Under the pieces are notes generated by a model, which saw only the letters and a program-made list of their open reading frames with translations, was not told where the DNA came from and did not search any database. From Sporothrix humicola (lineage: Eukaryota > Ascomycota > Sordariomycetes > Ophiostomatales > Ophiostomataceae), in the NCBI GenBank assembly GCA_021396245.1, contig WNYE01000054.1:62001-126000 (forward strand): a DNA stretch of 64,000 nucleotides, in the 5' to 3' direction. Of this stretch, positions 9,992 through 23,483 are shown in pieces. Position 1 is the stretch's first letter, and every line of letters begins with the position of its first letter. The position numbers and the translations under genes were made by a program.

Positions 9992-11162
9992 TTACAGGTT
10001 GAAGATGGCAGCAGCCAGAAGAGCAGAGACGGCCAGGACGGAGCCGCGGCTGATGACAGTGGTGGCACCCGAGACCGAGGCGACCGAGGTCGAGGACGAG
10101 CCGGAGGTGGTGGACGAAGTGCCGTTGGACGACGACGAGGTGCCGTTGGAAGCGTTGGAGGACGAGCCCGAAGAAGACGAGGACGACGAGGCGGTAGAGG
10201 TCGAGGCGGCAGCAGTGGCGGTGGTCTTGGTCTTGCCGGAAGCAGTCTTGGTGGAGGTGGCCGACGAAGAGGAGGACGACGAAGACGAGGAGGTGTCATC
10301 AGTCGAGTCACCAATCACAATGCTGGTATAGTCGCCAGTCATGTCGCCGTAGGTGTAGCTGGCGCCGGGGTTGTAGTTCTCAATCTCGATGCTCTCGACG
10401 TACATAGTGAACGGGCCGTCATCGTAGTCGGTCTCGCCGCCGGCCCACTCAATGGTGCCCTCGGCGTTGCTGCTGTCGCCGCCGGCCCAGCTGCCGACCT
10501 TGATGCGCATGGGCGTCTGGGGGTAGTTCTTGCCGCCGAGAGCCTCGCTGTAGGTCAGCGTGCGCAGAAGCGAGCCGTCGAGGTACCACTCGGTCGACTC
10601 CTTGGTCCAGACCAGGGTCCAGTTGCGGAAGGTGGACTGCGTGGCGGCATCAAGGTCGACGGTGGTGCCACGGTCGTAGGCCGTAGTGTTGCCCTTGCCA
10701 AAGTAGTCGGTCTGGACCTGGTTGTCCTCGCCGCCAATCCACTCCCAGTCGACCTCGTCGAGATCGTCCGACTCGAGGACGATGCTGCTGACAATGCCGG
10801 TGCCGGGCGAGGCGCGCATCATGACCGAGACACGGCCAAAGAAGATGTAAAAGTTGCTGATGAGAGTCGGGGCATCGCCAGACTTGGTGATAGTGAGAGC
10901 CGCACCGGTGCTGGAGCTGTAGGTGGCCGACTCGGACGACAGGGTCCAGTCGGAGCTCTCGCCGTTGGTGAAGTCGACCGAGTACGACGACTTGTCGAGA
11001 CCGACATCCGACGGGCAGCCTAGATCGTTAGTGAGGGACATTCAAAAAGGCATTAAGACGAAGAGACATACTAGAGTTGGTGGTCGGGTTGCAGTCGGTG
11101 TAGGTCTGGGCCGAAGCCAGGCCCGCGAGGCCGGCCAGAACGGCGGTCTTGGTGAAGTGCAT
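9992..11162 (-). CDS. CRH-type GH16 chitin-glucan transglycosidase, GPI-anchored
   Basis: Cell-wall crosslinking enzyme of the Crh1/Crf family, which joins chitin to beta-glucan at the outer face of the plasma membrane. Two exons: 11162-11072 and 11019-9992, with an intron 11071-11020 (GTATGT, branch CTAAC, CTAG), giving 372 residues. Signal peptide MHFTKTAVLAGLAGLASAQ is followed by a Cys-containing stretch. The GH16 active site is D-E-V-D-W-E-W-I-G-G, and the family sugar-binding stretch EWYLDG and RIKVGSWAGGD are present. A long Ser/Thr-rich stalk and a hydrophobic tail (SVLAVSALLAAAIFNL) mark GPI attachment. No chitin-binding CBM18 is visible. G/C-rich codon use contrasts with the NLR genes beside it. 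Identification is strong; the specific paralogue is not assigned. Confidence 0.93.
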
Positions 11163-13115
11163 GATAGCGATGTAAAATGTTGTCGAAGAAGATGAAACAA
11201 TAAAGTGCTGAGTTGACTGTGGCTGCAAACGACCGTTGAAAAGTTGAAAGGCGAGACAAGACAAAATGAAACGAGCGTGAACGAATGGTATAGAAAGAAG
11301 CGAAAGTCGGTGCTACGGAAGGGCAACACAAGAGACGGATCAAACGAGTGAATGAAAAGGCGAGAAGATGACGAAGTAAGCAAAAGGAAAAGAGAAGAAA
11401 AGCGAGAAGTAAAAAAGGACGAGAAAGAAATAGAAGGGCAAAAACACAGAGGACATGAAATGTAAGGGGCTACGGCTGGTTTTGTTTATTACGATGTGCT
11501 CCACGACTGACTGGACACTGCCATTTTACGTGGACAAATGTGCCGGGAACAGACACAAGGTTGATTTTTCCTCTTCTTCCCCTTGCCCTTTCCTAGATGG
11601 GGTGACGACTCCTCTCAAGATCCCAGAAATAGAAACAGGTCTGGTCTAGTCCATCGTGTACGAATAGCATCTATTGCCAATTTGGGAATGGGTGGCCAAA
11701 GGGCGCGTGTACGGCATGCAGGGAGATCCTGGTACGAAGGTCGTAGAAAAATCAACAAGAAAACAGTGATTCGAATAACGATCCAGAATTAACTGGAAAT
11801 AACAGAGAGACGCAGAAAGGTGTGCTGTTGATTTGGTCGTCGTGGAAAAAAAGAGTCCCACTGCTGGCGTAATTACTGCGCAGTTTGGCCTCGTCATCGT
11901 TTTACTTGGTCTAGTGCAGGGGAGAAATTATGGAGACATCGTTGTGGGCAAATTTTTTGCTGTCCCTGCCAGTTGTCGTAGTAAAATTATTATTTTAGCA
12001 TCGTCTTGATTCTTGATTCTTTCTTCTCAATTTCTCTCACCTTGTCCTCCCACAAAACTGCACAAACCAGTCACCATCTTCACCGTTCATCGTTGTGATC
12101 TCGAATCTCACAGTGGGCGAGCGATCGCCAAGATGGGTGGTTGCGTCCCTCCCAAAAGATTTTACTGGGTCTTCAGGGCGTTGCCAAGGACGGCAGCTAG
12201 CCTGGATCGGGGATAGCTGTGCCAAGAACGCGCGGCAGCTGGGACTGACAGGGGGGTGGTCGTGGCCCTGAAATGGCCTAGAACAACAGACATTCACCTC
12301 ACTGGAAGTTGACGTGTTTTCACTGGCTTTTTACAGCGTGGCTGTGAGCGTGTGGGACCCTCGTTCTGTGACGAAGCATTCCAGGAGGGAGGACAGGGAG
12401 AGTTCATGGGAGGGACGAAGAGTACGACGTAGAAAAGGAGGCACTGGATATTTTGCAAACACAAGAACTGTTGGCCAATCAGACGAACGCAGAAACATGC
12501 CATGGGTTGCGTGCGAGAACCTCCTGTTCGAGAATATGGCCGAAAAGGAGTGTTCTGGCTTCTGAGAGGGGCTTGGTCGGAACTCGGAACACGGAGAGGT
12601 GACTGTGGGTCCCAAAGGAGTAGAGATAAGAGCACCAGAATGGGATGAGCACGAGATGAACACGGAGAATTAATAAAACGAGGTGGAATATGTCGCGAAC
12701 CGGGTTTGCGGCATCCTTTGCAATGCACTGCAATCCAGAGTCAGTTTAACCACGGAGAATTACATATAAGATCGACGTCTACCTGTAGTATTACTACTTA
12801 TTCTTTTTTATTTTGATTTGATTTGATTTATTTTTATTTTCTGATTCATATGTGAGTTTTGGTAAAGTCTATGTCTAATCTATGACGCCCAAAGATATAT
12901 GCAGTCTATGTCTATGATGATATGATGGTATGTGCATGGTATGAAACGCTCATGTACAGATGTAAATGCGGGCTGAAATGCGAGGAAACAAACAGACGAA
13001 AAGAAAACGTAGCAGAAACAATGAAAGACAAACGAATCAAAAGACAGTGGAAAAAGTGTTGACAAAAAAGAAAGGTGAAAGAGAGAACATGTGAGTGAGA
13101 TACGTCATGATGCAT
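11163..13115. other. intergenic between CRH and ABC transporter genes
   Basis: CRH promoter plus the 3' side of the ABC gene. The purine-rich plus strand at 11200-11450 is the pyrimidine-rich leader of the CRH gene. Several ORFs (up to 144 codons at 12294-12728) overlap on both strands; none is convincing. Confidence 0.5.
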
Positions 13116-16100
13116 CTACTCGGCCTTCTTGGAGGCCTTTGTGCGCAGCTTCATCAGGCCAAAGACTAGCGCGTAGCCGGAGAAGGCGTACAGCACGGTA
13201 ATGGCGGCATCGCGCCAGCCGACGTAGTAGTGGTTGACGTTGATAGTCGACAGAAAGCCGCTGCCGTCGCGGTACTCGCAAACCTGGCAGTCGGCGGTGG
13301 CGTCGGGGTTGAGGAGGTTGGCGCGGAAGCCGGTGCCGTTGGCGGCGAGGTACGAGCCCAAAAACGAGGCGCAGGTGGTGCTGTTGGGCGGGTCAAAGCG
13401 GGCGAGCTCGTTGGCGGCGCAGACGACCTTTTGGCCCCACAGACCGAACGTGAGCATGCCGTTGACGACGTAGTTGAACGGGTTGATCCAGTACATCCAG
13501 TAGCGCCAGAAGACGGAGAGCTGGCCGTAGGGGACAAAGACGCCACAGAACAGGACCATGATGCTGATCAGCAGGGGGTTGACGAGGGCGGCAAAGACGG
13601 GGTTGGGAGCGTAGGCGGCGATGAACTGGCCGATACCCGTATAAATAAACTCGTAGATCCACATCATGAAGAAGATGGCGCCGGAGCGGTTGGAGTCGTG
13701 GGGCAGCGTCCAGACGGGCCAGTACCAGCAGGCGAAGTAGAGAACGGCGCAGATGCAGAGGTAGGGGAACTCAGACACGATGAGACCGGTGACAAAGGCG
13801 ACCCACGAGTACATCTTGGACTTCTTCTCGCGGGCATCGTAGATATCACGACGCTGGATGAAGAGCGGCTGGAGCTGGTTGATGACACCGGGCGCGACAA
13901 AGACAAAGTTGAAGATGGTGAACATCTTGAGCTGCAGGTCGGTCACACTGTCGCCGGGGCGCCAGAAAGAAAAACCGTTGAGCAGGGCCGAGGTGATGTG
14001 CAGCATAAACTTATTGTTGACGTAGGCGGTGTTGCGGAAGAGGGCAATGTTCATGCGCTTGGTGACAATCTTGACCTGCTCCCACATGGGCATGGCAAAC
14101 TCGTGGCCGTCGTCGCCCTCCGTAGCCGAGGGAGCCGCCGCCGCCTTTTGCGTGATATCATCCAACTCGGTGAGCATGGCGTGCTGCTCGGCCGAGTCGA
14201 GCCAGATCTGGTGCCAGTCCTTGTGCTTGACGTGCTCGATGCCGCCCGTCACGACGTCGATCATAAACTCGGCCGGGTTGGCCTCGGGCGGGCACTCGGC
14301 GCCGTACTGGCCAAAGTAGTGCTTGACGGTGGCGCCGTTGTCGCCAATGTCGCCAAAGTAGACCGTCTTACCGCCCTTGGCGAGCAGCAACAAGGTGTCG
14401 AACTGGGCAAAGAGCTGGGCCGAGGGCTGGTGGATCGTCACGAGGACGGCCTGGCCGACGTCGGCCAGCTTGCGCAGGAAGCGGACGGTGTTGTAGGCGG
14501 ACTGGCCGTCGAGACCGGACGTAGGCTCGTCGAGGAAAATCAAAATGCTGGGCTTGGCGACCAGCTCGACGCCAATGGTGACGCGCTTGCGCTGCTCGAC
14601 CGACAGACCGTTGCCGATGGAACCAATCAAGGTGTCGGCCAGGTCGTGCAGCTCGAGCAGGTCGATGATGGTGTCGACGTACTTGAGCTTCTCTTCGCGA
14701 GGCGTCGTGCGGGGTTGGCGGAGGAGGGCAGAGAACTGGAGGGCTTCACGGACCGTGGCAAACGACTCGTGGACATCAAGCTGCTCACAGTAGCCGGCCA
14801 TGCGCTGGAAGGAAACAGGGAGAGGGCGACCGTCGACCAAGATGGAACCGCGAATGGTACCTTCCGTCTTGCGCTGGGCCAGGACATCAAGAAGCGTCGT
14901 CTTGCCGGCACCCGAAGAGCCCATCAGAGCACCCAGCATACCAGGCTTGACCCAACCGTTAACATTGTCGAGGAGGACGCGCTCGCCAGAGGGAGTGTTG
15001 ACGGTGTAAGTGAGGTTCTTCCAGGTGAAAATGGACGTGTTGCGGACCAGGTTGTCGTCGACGTTGTTTCCCTCAGTATCGGCGGCAGTGGTGCGGTCGT
15101 TTGTCTTCTCGGCCAAGGTCTCCTCGTCGTGCTTGCCAGCCGCCTTTTGGTGGGCCTTGAGAGATTCACGCGGGATCAGCAGAGAGGAGCCCTGGCTGCC
15201 GGTGGCCCGCCAGCGCGAGGTGAAGAAGATAGTGAGAATCGCAAAGAAGCCCCACCAGCCCCAGAGGACGCCAAAGTTGCGCCACAGCGACGAGTGGTGG
15301 TAGTGCAGCGAGCTTAGGTACTGGTCGCCAGTGACAAAATCAGCACCAGGCTCAGCACCACCGACGCCAGCACAAGCACGGTTGGCCGAGTCAATATCCT
15401 CATAGCCGGGGCCGCTGGGAACCAGGTTGAGGCCAACGCAGGGGATGTGCTGGCCATGGAACTCGTTGGACAGGGCAGCCTGGAAGGCATAGGCAAAGGG
15501 GTTGGTGTAGTACAGCTCGAGGAACCAGTTCTTGATCTTGGGCTTTGGAATCATGTAGCCGGCGTACATGACGAGACCCTTGATCGCCGTGCCGCTGATC
15601 TTGGAGGCGGCCTCGAACGAGCCGAAAGCAGCACCAATGCATCGGAACAGGGCCGTCAGACAGAGCGTAGTGGTGAACAGAATCGACCAGAAGATGAAGA
15701 AGGCCTGGGCCGTGTGCTTGAGGCCGACCATCCAGTAAATGACAACCGAGAAGATGCTGCACTGGAACAGGAGGACGGGGAAATCAGCCGTGATCTGGGC
15801 GAGACAGAAGGCGGCGGGGTGGTGCATGGCAAACGTCTTGTGCTTGGTCAGGATGGGACGGCCCTTGAAGGACTCGGTGACTTCAGACATGGCGGCCAGC
15901 GAGTTGTATAGAATCGAGAAGAAGAGTGCGCCGCCCTTGACAAAGAGACCGCTCGAGTTCTCAGAGGCGTTGTAGAAACAGGAACCAGCGAGCAGAGCCA
16001 TGACACAGGACAGAACCTGGCGAATCAAGAACGTGCTCTTCTCGCCCCACAGGATCTGGTATTGGCGACGAGTACAGAAGATGACCTGGTCCCAGAAGCT

Positions 16101-17564
16101 GGTCGTCAGGTTGCTGCCCTTGGGCAGGTGCTTGGACTTCTCCCATGCCACCGACTCCTTGAAATCAGCCGTGCGGTCAGCAGCCTCCTGTGTCTGTGGG
16201 TAGTTGTACTCGGAAATGGCCGCCTGGTAGATGGGCGACTGGTGGTAGGCGTCACGGATGGCCTCCGGCGTGCGAGGGAAACGGTTCTCCCAGCCAGGGC
16301 GGATCTTGCGCTCCGTGGGCACAGTGACACCCGTCAGGAAATCACCGACATTGGCACCATCCGTATACACAAAACCCAGGTCCTCCATGAATCCCTTGGC
16401 CTCGTGGGCAGGACCATAGAAGATCTCCTTGCCCTCGTCAAGCACCAGCACCTTGTCGAAAAGGTTGAAGATGCCGTTGCCGGCCTGGTAGAGAGTGACA
16501 ATCGTCGACAAGCCCAGCACGTCCGTCATGGCACGCAGGGCCTTGGCCCATTCCAGGGCCGTGGAGGCGTCCAGACCACGAGTGGAGTTGTCCCAGGCGT
16601 AGACGGACGCACGCGTGGCCAAGACCTCGATGATGGACACACGCTTGCGTTCACCGCCAGAGACACCACGGACAAACTCGTTGCCAACCTTGGTGTCGGC
16701 TGTGTGGGCAATGCCCATGGCCTCCAGCAAGAACTGGCGCGTCTCGTTGCGGTACTCGTCGACAGACTGCACGCCGTGGGGCAGATGGAAGGGGATCTTG
16801 AGCTTGGTGGCAAAGTCCATCGTCTGGCCGACAGTCAGACGGGGATAAAAGAGCTCCTCCTCCGTGTTCATGACAATCTGGCCGTGGTAGTTGTCGGCCT
16901 CTTGCGCCGTCATGTTGCCAAAGTGAACGTCGCCGGAGATGCTGTGGAAGCCGCCGTCACGACGGTTTGAGAGCATCTTGAGGAGGGTTGTGCAGCCCGA
17001 GCCGGGGCGGCCAAGCACCAGCAGCATCTCGCCGGGCTTGACACAGCCGTGGCTGTCCTGCACAATCTGCTTGACCGGCGGTTTGTGCATCTTGTCGCGG
17101 ATCAGCTGCGGGATGTTGAACTGCGAAATCATGTTCTCCTTGACCGCCGCCTCGGCCGCCTTGACGTTAACCGACAGGTTCTGCCATGTGACGCCGAGCT
17201 CGCGGCGCTTGAAACCGGCGGCGGCATCACGCTCGGCGTTGCGGACCACCTGCGGCTTCATGTGCCATGTCGGGGCTCTCTTGGGACGAGGTCTTTGTTG
17301 TTTTTGGTTGGGCTCGGAATTGGGGGTGTCGGTGGCAGTGGTCTCGCCGCTGTCGGTGATGTCCTTTTCATTTGTGTTTTGGTTGAGGCCAGCTTGAGGC
17401 TGATGTGAAGCTGATTCGCCTTCGGGAAACAAGCCACCCAGAGTCTCGCTGCTGCTGGCATCGCGCAGGTTTGATTGGGGTTGAGGGACAGCAAGGTGCT
17501 GCGGCACATAGCCGTCGCTGTCCACGGGGGTATCCGAGTCGTCTAAATGCTCGTGTCGATCCAT
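13116..17564 (-). CDS. PDR-type (ABCG) full-size multidrug ABC transporter
   Basis: Plasma-membrane drug/xenobiotic exporter of the CDR/PDR5 type, intronless, 1482 residues (family usually about 1450-1550), order NBD1-TMD1-NBD2-TMD2. NBD1 has the degenerate Walker A typical of fungal PDRs, GRPGSGCTT (residues 185-193, Cys instead of Lys), signature [11 protein letters not shown] and Walker B AWDN. NBD2 has a canonical Walker [20 protein letters not shown], the altered signature [12 protein letters not shown] and Walker [13 protein letters not shown]. Six membrane segments follow each NBD; the PDR motifs SEF-type ([10 protein letters not shown]) and late Cys-rich extracellular loop (CQVCEY) are present. 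The N terminus is low-complexity. It sits inside the NLR island but is compositionally different (G/C-ending codons). Substrates cannot be told from sequence. Confidence 0.96.
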   Translation of the reverse strand: MDRHEHLDDSDTPVDSDGYVPQHLAVPQPQSNLRDASSSETLGGLFPEGESASHQPQAGLNQNTNEKDITDSGETTATDTPNSEPNQKQQRPRPKRAPTWHMKPQVVRNAERDAAAGFKRRELGVTWQNLSVNVKAAEAAVKENMISQFNIPQLIRDKMHKPPVKQIVQDSHGCVKPGEMLLVLGRPGSGCTTLLKMLSNRRDGGFHSISGDVHFGNMTAQEADNYHGQIVMNTEEELFYPRLTVGQTMDFATKLKIPFHLPHGVQSVDEYRNETRQFLLEAMGIAHTADTKVGNEFVRGVSGGERKRVSIIEVLATRASVYAWDNSTRGLDASTALEWAKALRAMTDVLGLSTIVTLYQAGNGIFNLFDKVLVLDEGKEIFYGPAHEAKGFMEDLGFVYTDGANVGDFLTGVTVPTERKIRPGWENRFPRTPEAIRDAYHQSPIYQAAISEYNYPQTQEAADRTADFKESVAWEKSKHLPKGSNLTTSFWDQVIFCTRRQYQILWGEKSTFLIRQVLSCVMALLAGSCFYNASENSSGLFVKGGALFFSILYNSLAAMSEVTESFKGRPILTKHKTFAMHHPAAFCLAQITADFPVLLFQCSIFSVVIYWMVGLKHTAQAFFIFWSILFTTTLCLTALFRCIGAAFGSFEAASKISGTAIKGLVMYAGYMIPKPKIKNWFLELYYTNPFAYAFQAALSNEFHGQHIPCVGLNLVPSGPGYEDIDSANRACAGVGGAEPGADFVTGDQYLSSLHYHHSSLWRNFGVLWGWWGFFAILTIFFTSRWRATGSQGSSLLIPRESLKAHQKAAGKHDEETLAEKTNDRTTAADTEGNNVDDNLVRNTSIFTWKNLTYTVNTPSGERVLLDNVNGWVKPGMLGALMGSSGAGKTTLLDVLAQRKTEGTIRGSILVDGRPLPVSFQRMAGYCEQLDVHESFATVREALQFSALLRQPRTTPREEKLKYVDTIIDLLELHDLADTLIGSIGNGLSVEQRKRVTIGVELVAKPSILIFLDEPTSGLDGQSAYNTVRFLRKLADVGQAVLVTIHQPSAQLFAQFDTLLLLAKGGKTVYFGDIGDNGATVKHYFGQYGAECPPEANPAEFMIDVVTGGIEHVKHKDWHQIWLDSAEQHAMLTELDDITQKAAAAPSATEGDDGHEFAMPMWEQVKIVTKRMNIALFRNTAYVNNKFMLHITSALLNGFSFWRPGDSVTDLQLKMFTIFNFVFVAPGVINQLQPLFIQRRDIYDAREKKSKMYSWVAFVTGLIVSEFPYLCICAVLYFACWYWPVWTLPHDSNRSGAIFFMMWIYEFIYTGIGQFIAAYAPNPVFAALVNPLLISIMVLFCGVFVPYGQLSVFWRYWMYWINPFNYVVNGMLTFGLWGQKVVCAANELARFDPPNSTTCASFLGSYLAANGTGFRANLLNPDATADCQVCEYRDGSGFLSTINVNHYYVGWRDAAITVLYAFSGYALVFGLMKLRTKASKKAE

Positions 17565-20562
17565 GGTGATGTGTGGAAGAGTGGAGATTGTCTACGTTGG
17601 GAAGAGAGAGAAAACAAACCATTTTCAAGTCATGACGGCAACGGCCATCTCTTTATATCAAAACAACACGGACATCTCGCGTCTAGATGAGCGCCGAGCA
17701 ACAACGCCCCGTAGATGTTTCCATGTTTGTCCATTTTGTTTTCGGCTAGCAAAACAGTCAGTACGGCGGCCGAATATGGACCCGATGAAATTGCTTTCGT
17801 TCCTGTCTGCGCAAATAACAAACAAACACAGGCGAAACAGGCGAAACATACCTTCAAGGCTGTAGGCGTATCTCCCGCCCGCCTGGAATACCGGCCGACA
17901 ACGCCAAGTGGGCCGGGTCTCAAATTGTGGGTCTTGCCGCGGCGCCGCACGCCACCGGGTCTTCCAGTGCATGGCTGTCCATTAAAACACCCAGAATGGC
18001 CTAAAAATTTCTGACACAGTACAATGAACGCCCCCAAAATTACAGCGCATTCTCACCTACAGCCCAAGTACACCTCGCGATACCGAGGTGTGGAGCGTGG
18101 ACCTGTCTGAACCTGAACCCGCTGCGCATGTCGGCACCTCGACCCTTTGATCACTGAACAATCTCGACTCAAATCTATGCATTTCTACATTTGCGCACGC
18201 CATTTACACCACTTCTTCCTCCTTATCTTTGACCGGCAAGACGGCACCGGCTCGCGTTCATGCCATATCCGGTTGCACAAAATTGTTTCATTCACAAATT
18301 ATCTCCGCAATGTCCATGCATGAGAATGATAACCTCAACTGTTGAAGAGAGATGTGTGTTTACTTTTTGTCAAGTGTATACCCTATTTGTAGATTGGAAC
18401 GTGGTAGTTTTGTATCTCGTCCAAAACTGGTGCATCCCTGGCAATCACAACATGATACCCCAGGAAATCAACATTCCTATTCGTGGGATCGCCAACTCAG
18501 GAATATGCCAAGAAATTATGATCGTGACGATCAATTGAAATCTGTGCGTTTTGTCTGGTCTATTTATTATGTCCAGTTATATGGATGAACAGTGTGTCTG
18601 TTTGTTGTGATATTAATGGACTGTTGTCAAAAGAAGACAAAGGTAGAGCTAAACAGAGTTCGACCGAGGACGGACCCAGGCAGAGTGCCGTGTGCCGTGT
18701 TGTTGAGCTATGACTGGTCCACCTACGGAACAATGTTGATACAATGATATCTACCAGTTGCTGTGGATGATAAAAAAAAATCTACAGGCAATGACGTAGG
18801 TAGGTCGTGTAGCCAAGACGAACAGTCGACCTCTGGGCGTTCGCAAGTCTCGCTCTATTGGAAAGGGACAGAGAGACGACACGAATCCTTCGAGGGGCCT
18901 TCTAGAATTTGGCAGGGGCAATGTGGGCAAACTGCGCTTGCTATCGTATTTGACGGCACCCTTTTGCCGCCCAAGAAAACGTGCTGCCCCTAATTGCCGT
19001 ATTGCCATGGAGCCATTGAAGAACGAGAGACAATGGCGAAAGGAGGAAAAAGAAATTCTGCGATTCGCCGCCCACTGGTCGCTGTTAGTGGATGTTTCAT
19101 AGACACCTACAGAACTGTAAAGGCGCTGTGATCTCTGTAAAACTCCTCGGAAGAGTTTCCAAATCCACGCTAACGTCGATCCAGCCTTGGTGGATTGCCT
19201 GTGGATTGGTGGATCTCCCTGAAAACAGTGGGTCTTAAGGCGCGAAAGGCGAAGTGCGCGAACGGGCGAGATGCGAGAACTGACGTTTGGCAGAGAAAAA
19301 GAGCAATACTGGGCGGAGATGGGCTGCACTGACAATGCCAATTCTATTTTGGCGCTCCTTACGACGCACATGTCTTGCCAGCCCCGAGCTACCCCTGAGA
19401 TCCGGATACGCAGTGGGGGCTATCTTATGGAATGTCTTTTTCGAGTGATTCCATAGCAAAGATCACATAATGATGAGCTCGGTGTATCTGAGCATATGTC
19501 CGCTCAATTGAAATAGTATTTGTTGTTGATTGTGAAAGTTGCGCCGGTCTTGATGGCTCCACCAAGTGCCCTGAAACGACGAATCGGCATTCTCTACCCT
19601 GGAGAGACCAACATTATCCGTGGTCGCTTTTTTGTTTTGATATACAACCACACAAGGTCGTGAGTCCGCGCGATATCATCTTTCTTTTCCTGTTTGTCCG
19701 CAGTAGATTTATGTTTTATTTGTGGTCACTTTTTTTATTCCTTCTTTCATTCTTTCTACTTAAAGAAAAAAAAAAAAAAACAGAGAGTGCGGCTGTTGGG
19801 CCCAATAAACTTTCATCTCTTTTATGCAAATGAAAATATCTAAAGATTAGGTAAATAGTGTAAAAACAAATCCTGCAAACTTAACACGCAAGAACAAAAA
19901 CGATTGGAATAATGAAAAAAAAATGGCATTTTCTACGGATTAAGACAAAACACGTAACAATGCGTTCATATGCCACACCACCAATATGCCGCTGATAGAC
20001 AACATTATTGTTGGAAATACTCGGCATCTGCAAGCCAACACAGGCAGATGTCTCTAATAGAATATCACTGAGGAAGAACGGTAATATTTGCGTCATACAA
20101 AGAACCGTTGAGATATAAAGGAGATAGCCAATGTACATTAAGAGCTCCGGAGCTCTTATCTCGGCCATATGACAGAGACGACGACAACACGAGGGTGAGA
20201 AACATGGGTCAACATATGGAGAATCCATGGGGCTAAGGTCGCCTGCGTGCTAATCCGAGGACGCTGGGACCCACTACCTGGGCTCCGAGAAGCCGACCAC
20301 ACTTAAGCATTCAAAATAGATTTTAAATACAGATATACATCTTAATAGCAACGGCGTTCGGCGGCCATAAAAGCTCCGCGCCGCTTACTATGAAACGAAT
20401 CCCGCAATACTAGTATATTCTTTTATCATAATTTGATTTGCGATGCTTAACAGCGTTCTGACCCCGAAGAAAGACACCCTCATCGTCTCTGTAGAGGCAT
20501 AGATTACCGCTCGCTGTAGCCCACGCCACAGCTGGCAAGGAATGCGCCTTAAGGTTCTCGAG
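17565..20562. other. 3-kb intergenic, ABC promoter side
   Basis: Holds the ABC transporter promoter (17565 onward) and the region 3' of NLR2. The largest ORF (18751-19371 minus, 206 codons) is basic, without domains or fungal codon bias. A/T-rich tracts near 19730-19930. I see no gene. Confidence 0.5.
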
Positions 20563-23483
20563 CTATATGCTCCTCCACCGTGCCCCGCGTTCAGAAGGAG
20601 TATAGCCGTAATTGTTCTTGATATTTGCATTGGCGCCAGCGGCGAGAAGCAGCGTCGCGATGCTTTCCCTTGATTCCTGCGCCGCAAGATGAAGAGCTGT
20701 ATTGCCTTCAATGTCTCGGAGGTTGAGATCTATGGTTCTATTATCATTTGATGCCATTCCTTTGCGCGTTTCGTACACTGCCAGAAAAATCCGGACAACC
20801 TCAATATGCCCGCCGTATGTGGCCCATAACAGAGCCGACCGGCCGAAGCCAGTGTCTTTAGCATTGATATCGTCGAGAGTCTGAGCTATTTCGACTCGAA
20901 CTTGACGGTGAAGGCCAAGGAAGGATAGAATGGAGAGATTTGTGAAGCCGAAGGGTGTGTAGCTCATTTGGTAATGAAAGAGGTGCTGAAACCACCATGT
21001 GCTCTCTCCACCACTGTTGTTGCTGCGTAGAAGTGATTGGATGAACGCCGTATTGCTATCATTCCCAGACAACCGCAAGTGATATAGCCAATATTTTGCG
21101 GCGTAGTAGAGAAAAAGCCTCGGCCGGTATTCGTTTTGGCGCCCTAAGAGACACATCCGCGAGTCTAATTTGACAAGGCCAATATCGTTTGGCAGGTGTA
21201 ATCCGGGATTACGAATCATTCTTGTCATACGGACATCTGTAAGGTGAAGATACACGGTCGTTTTTAGTAATAACACCTGATGGGACTCCTTTAGACTGAG
21301 AGAAGACTTCCAGAGGCGGATGGTGCTTTGACTTCCGCCAGCTTGATTAGGTTCATTGTCGCCCCCCTGTCCGAGTAGGAAAGGTTGTGCCGTTTGGTGT
21401 AAAAGGTATATCCTTCGGCCAACTGTGGTTACGAACAAACCGCACAATTCCCGTATGTATCCGAGGAGTCTGGATTCCGGTACAAGACGAATGCTTGACA
21501 AGGTCCTGCTGTCTTGTTTTATGAAAAGGAAAATGTTCATGAGCTCAAGTGTCAGGGGATGCGCAGCAGCGATAACAATCTGCAACAATGTTTTGGTCAT
21601 GACGGGGTCGGTGCTCTTTGCCAAGAGAGCCTCGTAAGCGGCGTCGACAGAATCTGGCAGCCGCCTAACGACAGCGACCAAGTCCATGTTCTCGTTGAAA
21701 TCGCGATTGACTAAGTCCAGGGTGAGATATACCCACAGATAAGTCCGATTTGGAATAGAGAGAACATTTTCCAGCAGTAGCAGGCTCTCGCCGGGAGAAA
21801 GGCCGTGCCGCTCAGAAATTTGCCGTATTCTCGATCTTATGAACAGCTCAATCTCAGATGAAATTGCATTCACTTCATCATCCGCCTCTCCGGTGAGATG
21901 GATGAAGTGCCCGCCAGGACTGCTTATGAGAGTCTGGAACATTTGCCGAATTGATTTGTAAGGTCTGCTGGTGACGATGAACTTGAGGTGCATTGGATGG
22001 TTGCTGGAGGCGAGAACATCGTCGTGACGTCTGTGGAAGTTGCACAAAATATCTGCAAGCTCGGACCGTTCATTTGTTTCACACTCATCAAGTGCGTCAA
22101 GAACACAAACCACGGTGGGAAGCTTCTTTACGTTCCCGCGTGGTGTCAGTGCCATGATTAAGATGTCCCAGAGATCACGCAGCGATGATTTCTCATAGCC
22201 GCCTCTGATATTGAAGCGATCCATTACTGCGTCGGACAGTAAACCGATATCTCGCTTGAAGATTTGATGGAGAATGCAGCCGATTGCAATCTTTGCGGAG
22301 CGTTGGTCGGCGAAATTATCCTTGAAGAAGAAGTACGAGACAATGGCGTCCTTTGTGTTGGTGCTATGTGGTATAACATCGTCGACCAAGTGTCGTGCCA
22401 ACACAGACTTTCCACATCCCGGATTGGCCGATACCCATAGGATGGTAGAAGAGCTTGTCGTGCTCCACTGCTTAAATTGACGATGTTGTTTGAACCATTC
22501 ACATGTTCCCCGAACAATGTGGGGGTTTAGGTCTTTGCGGCGGTCATATGGACAGGCGTAGAGGGATTTTATGAGGGCAATGCGATTTTCATGCTTTCTC
22601 TCCTGCACAAGTGCGTCGGTAGAGTTGGTCACTATCAGGCCGAGATGTTAGACAAGTTCATATTCACAAATTAAATCTTATGGAAAATAAAAATGTGTCT
22701 CTGGAACGAGACGCGGTGATAAGGATGCAGCATTTATTCCTCCTTGTACGAACCGTAATTGTGCGTGCCGCTGCCTGAGATATTGAACTGTGGGCCACCA
22801 AAGGCGGCGTGCTGGTTGGCGCCAAAGTTGTTGTTTTGCCAGCCTCGCCCACCATTACTGATATTTTGGGTGAAGTTGTGCGAGGGGGCATCAAGATCAG
22901 CGTCAGATGGCGCGACGTCGGAAAGTGCAGTGATAGCTGCCTCAAACTTTGCAACATGTTTGTCCGGGTCGTCCCCAACTGCGCCGTAAGGCTTCAATTT
23001 CAGAAAATCTTTCAGAGCAGTCTTCATCAGTTCCGCCACACGTCCTCCTTCGCCCAGCTTCGTCACCGTGACACTGTAGCCGGACAGCAACTGGGCCCAG
23101 TTTTTGTTGGTGCCCTCCGCGGAGCTTTTGATTTCTTTCAACACCACAAGAATGCTGGCGATCTTTCCCGCCCATGAGCGAGTAATTGAGGCAATCTCTG
23201 GCCGCTCTCCTTCGGCTGCCTTGTCGAGCCGATCTGGGGCTCTCTTGAGGGTCACTTTGATGTCATTGAAGCTTCGGTGGACGACGTCAAAGGCAGCCGG
23301 GAGCCTTTTGATATCATCCATGTCCTCTTCGAGGTTCATGATCTCCTCGATGGCGGGTAGCGTTGCCCGCAAGATGTCCCCAGGACGATCTTTGAAATCG
23401 TCAATATCAGGTCTTTTGCATAAAAAGGAAGGAATACAGTGCATACCTGGCGTCATGGCCGTGATCTGAGTGCTGTGACTCAT
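20563..23483 (-). CDS. NLR2: SesA-like domain, amyloid-like motif, NACHT, ankyrin repeats
   Basis: Fused NLR-like protein, 913 residues, three exons: 23483-23447, 23389-22754, 22631-20563. Intron 1 (57 nt, GTATGC...CAAAG) is in frame if retained; removing it aligns the N terminus (PGDIL) with NLR3. Intron 2 (122 nt, donor GTTCGT, branch CTAAC, acceptor ATAG) falls in the same phase and place as in NLR1 and NLR3. Residues about 15-180 are the SesA-like helical domain, residues 184-224 the N/Q/G amyloid-like motif. NACHT follows: CEWFKQH, P-loop SANPGCGKS (about 292-300), Walker B VVCVLDALDEC (about 398-408), VTSRPYKS. Two to three ankyrin repeats end the protein (EGNTALHLAAQES, LLLAAGANANIKN). 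It is open throughout, so apparently functional. Likely a nonself or damage sensor controlling cell death; that is inference from the family. Confidence 0.82.
22755..22877 (-). other. amyloid-like motif inside NLR2
   Basis: NFTQNISNGG-R-GWQNNNFG, HAAFGGPQ-FNISGSG, THNY. Lies between the SesA-like domain and the intron that precedes NACHT. Confidence 0.72.

Noticed and set aside
13230..15317. 695-codon open frame on the plus strand
   Set aside because: It is the antisense shadow of the ABC transporter in G/C-rich codons; no domain, extreme Val/Gly/Ala/Glu bias.
18751..19371. 206-codon ORF on the minus strand
   Set aside because: No domain, no codon bias, no splice context; chance ORF.
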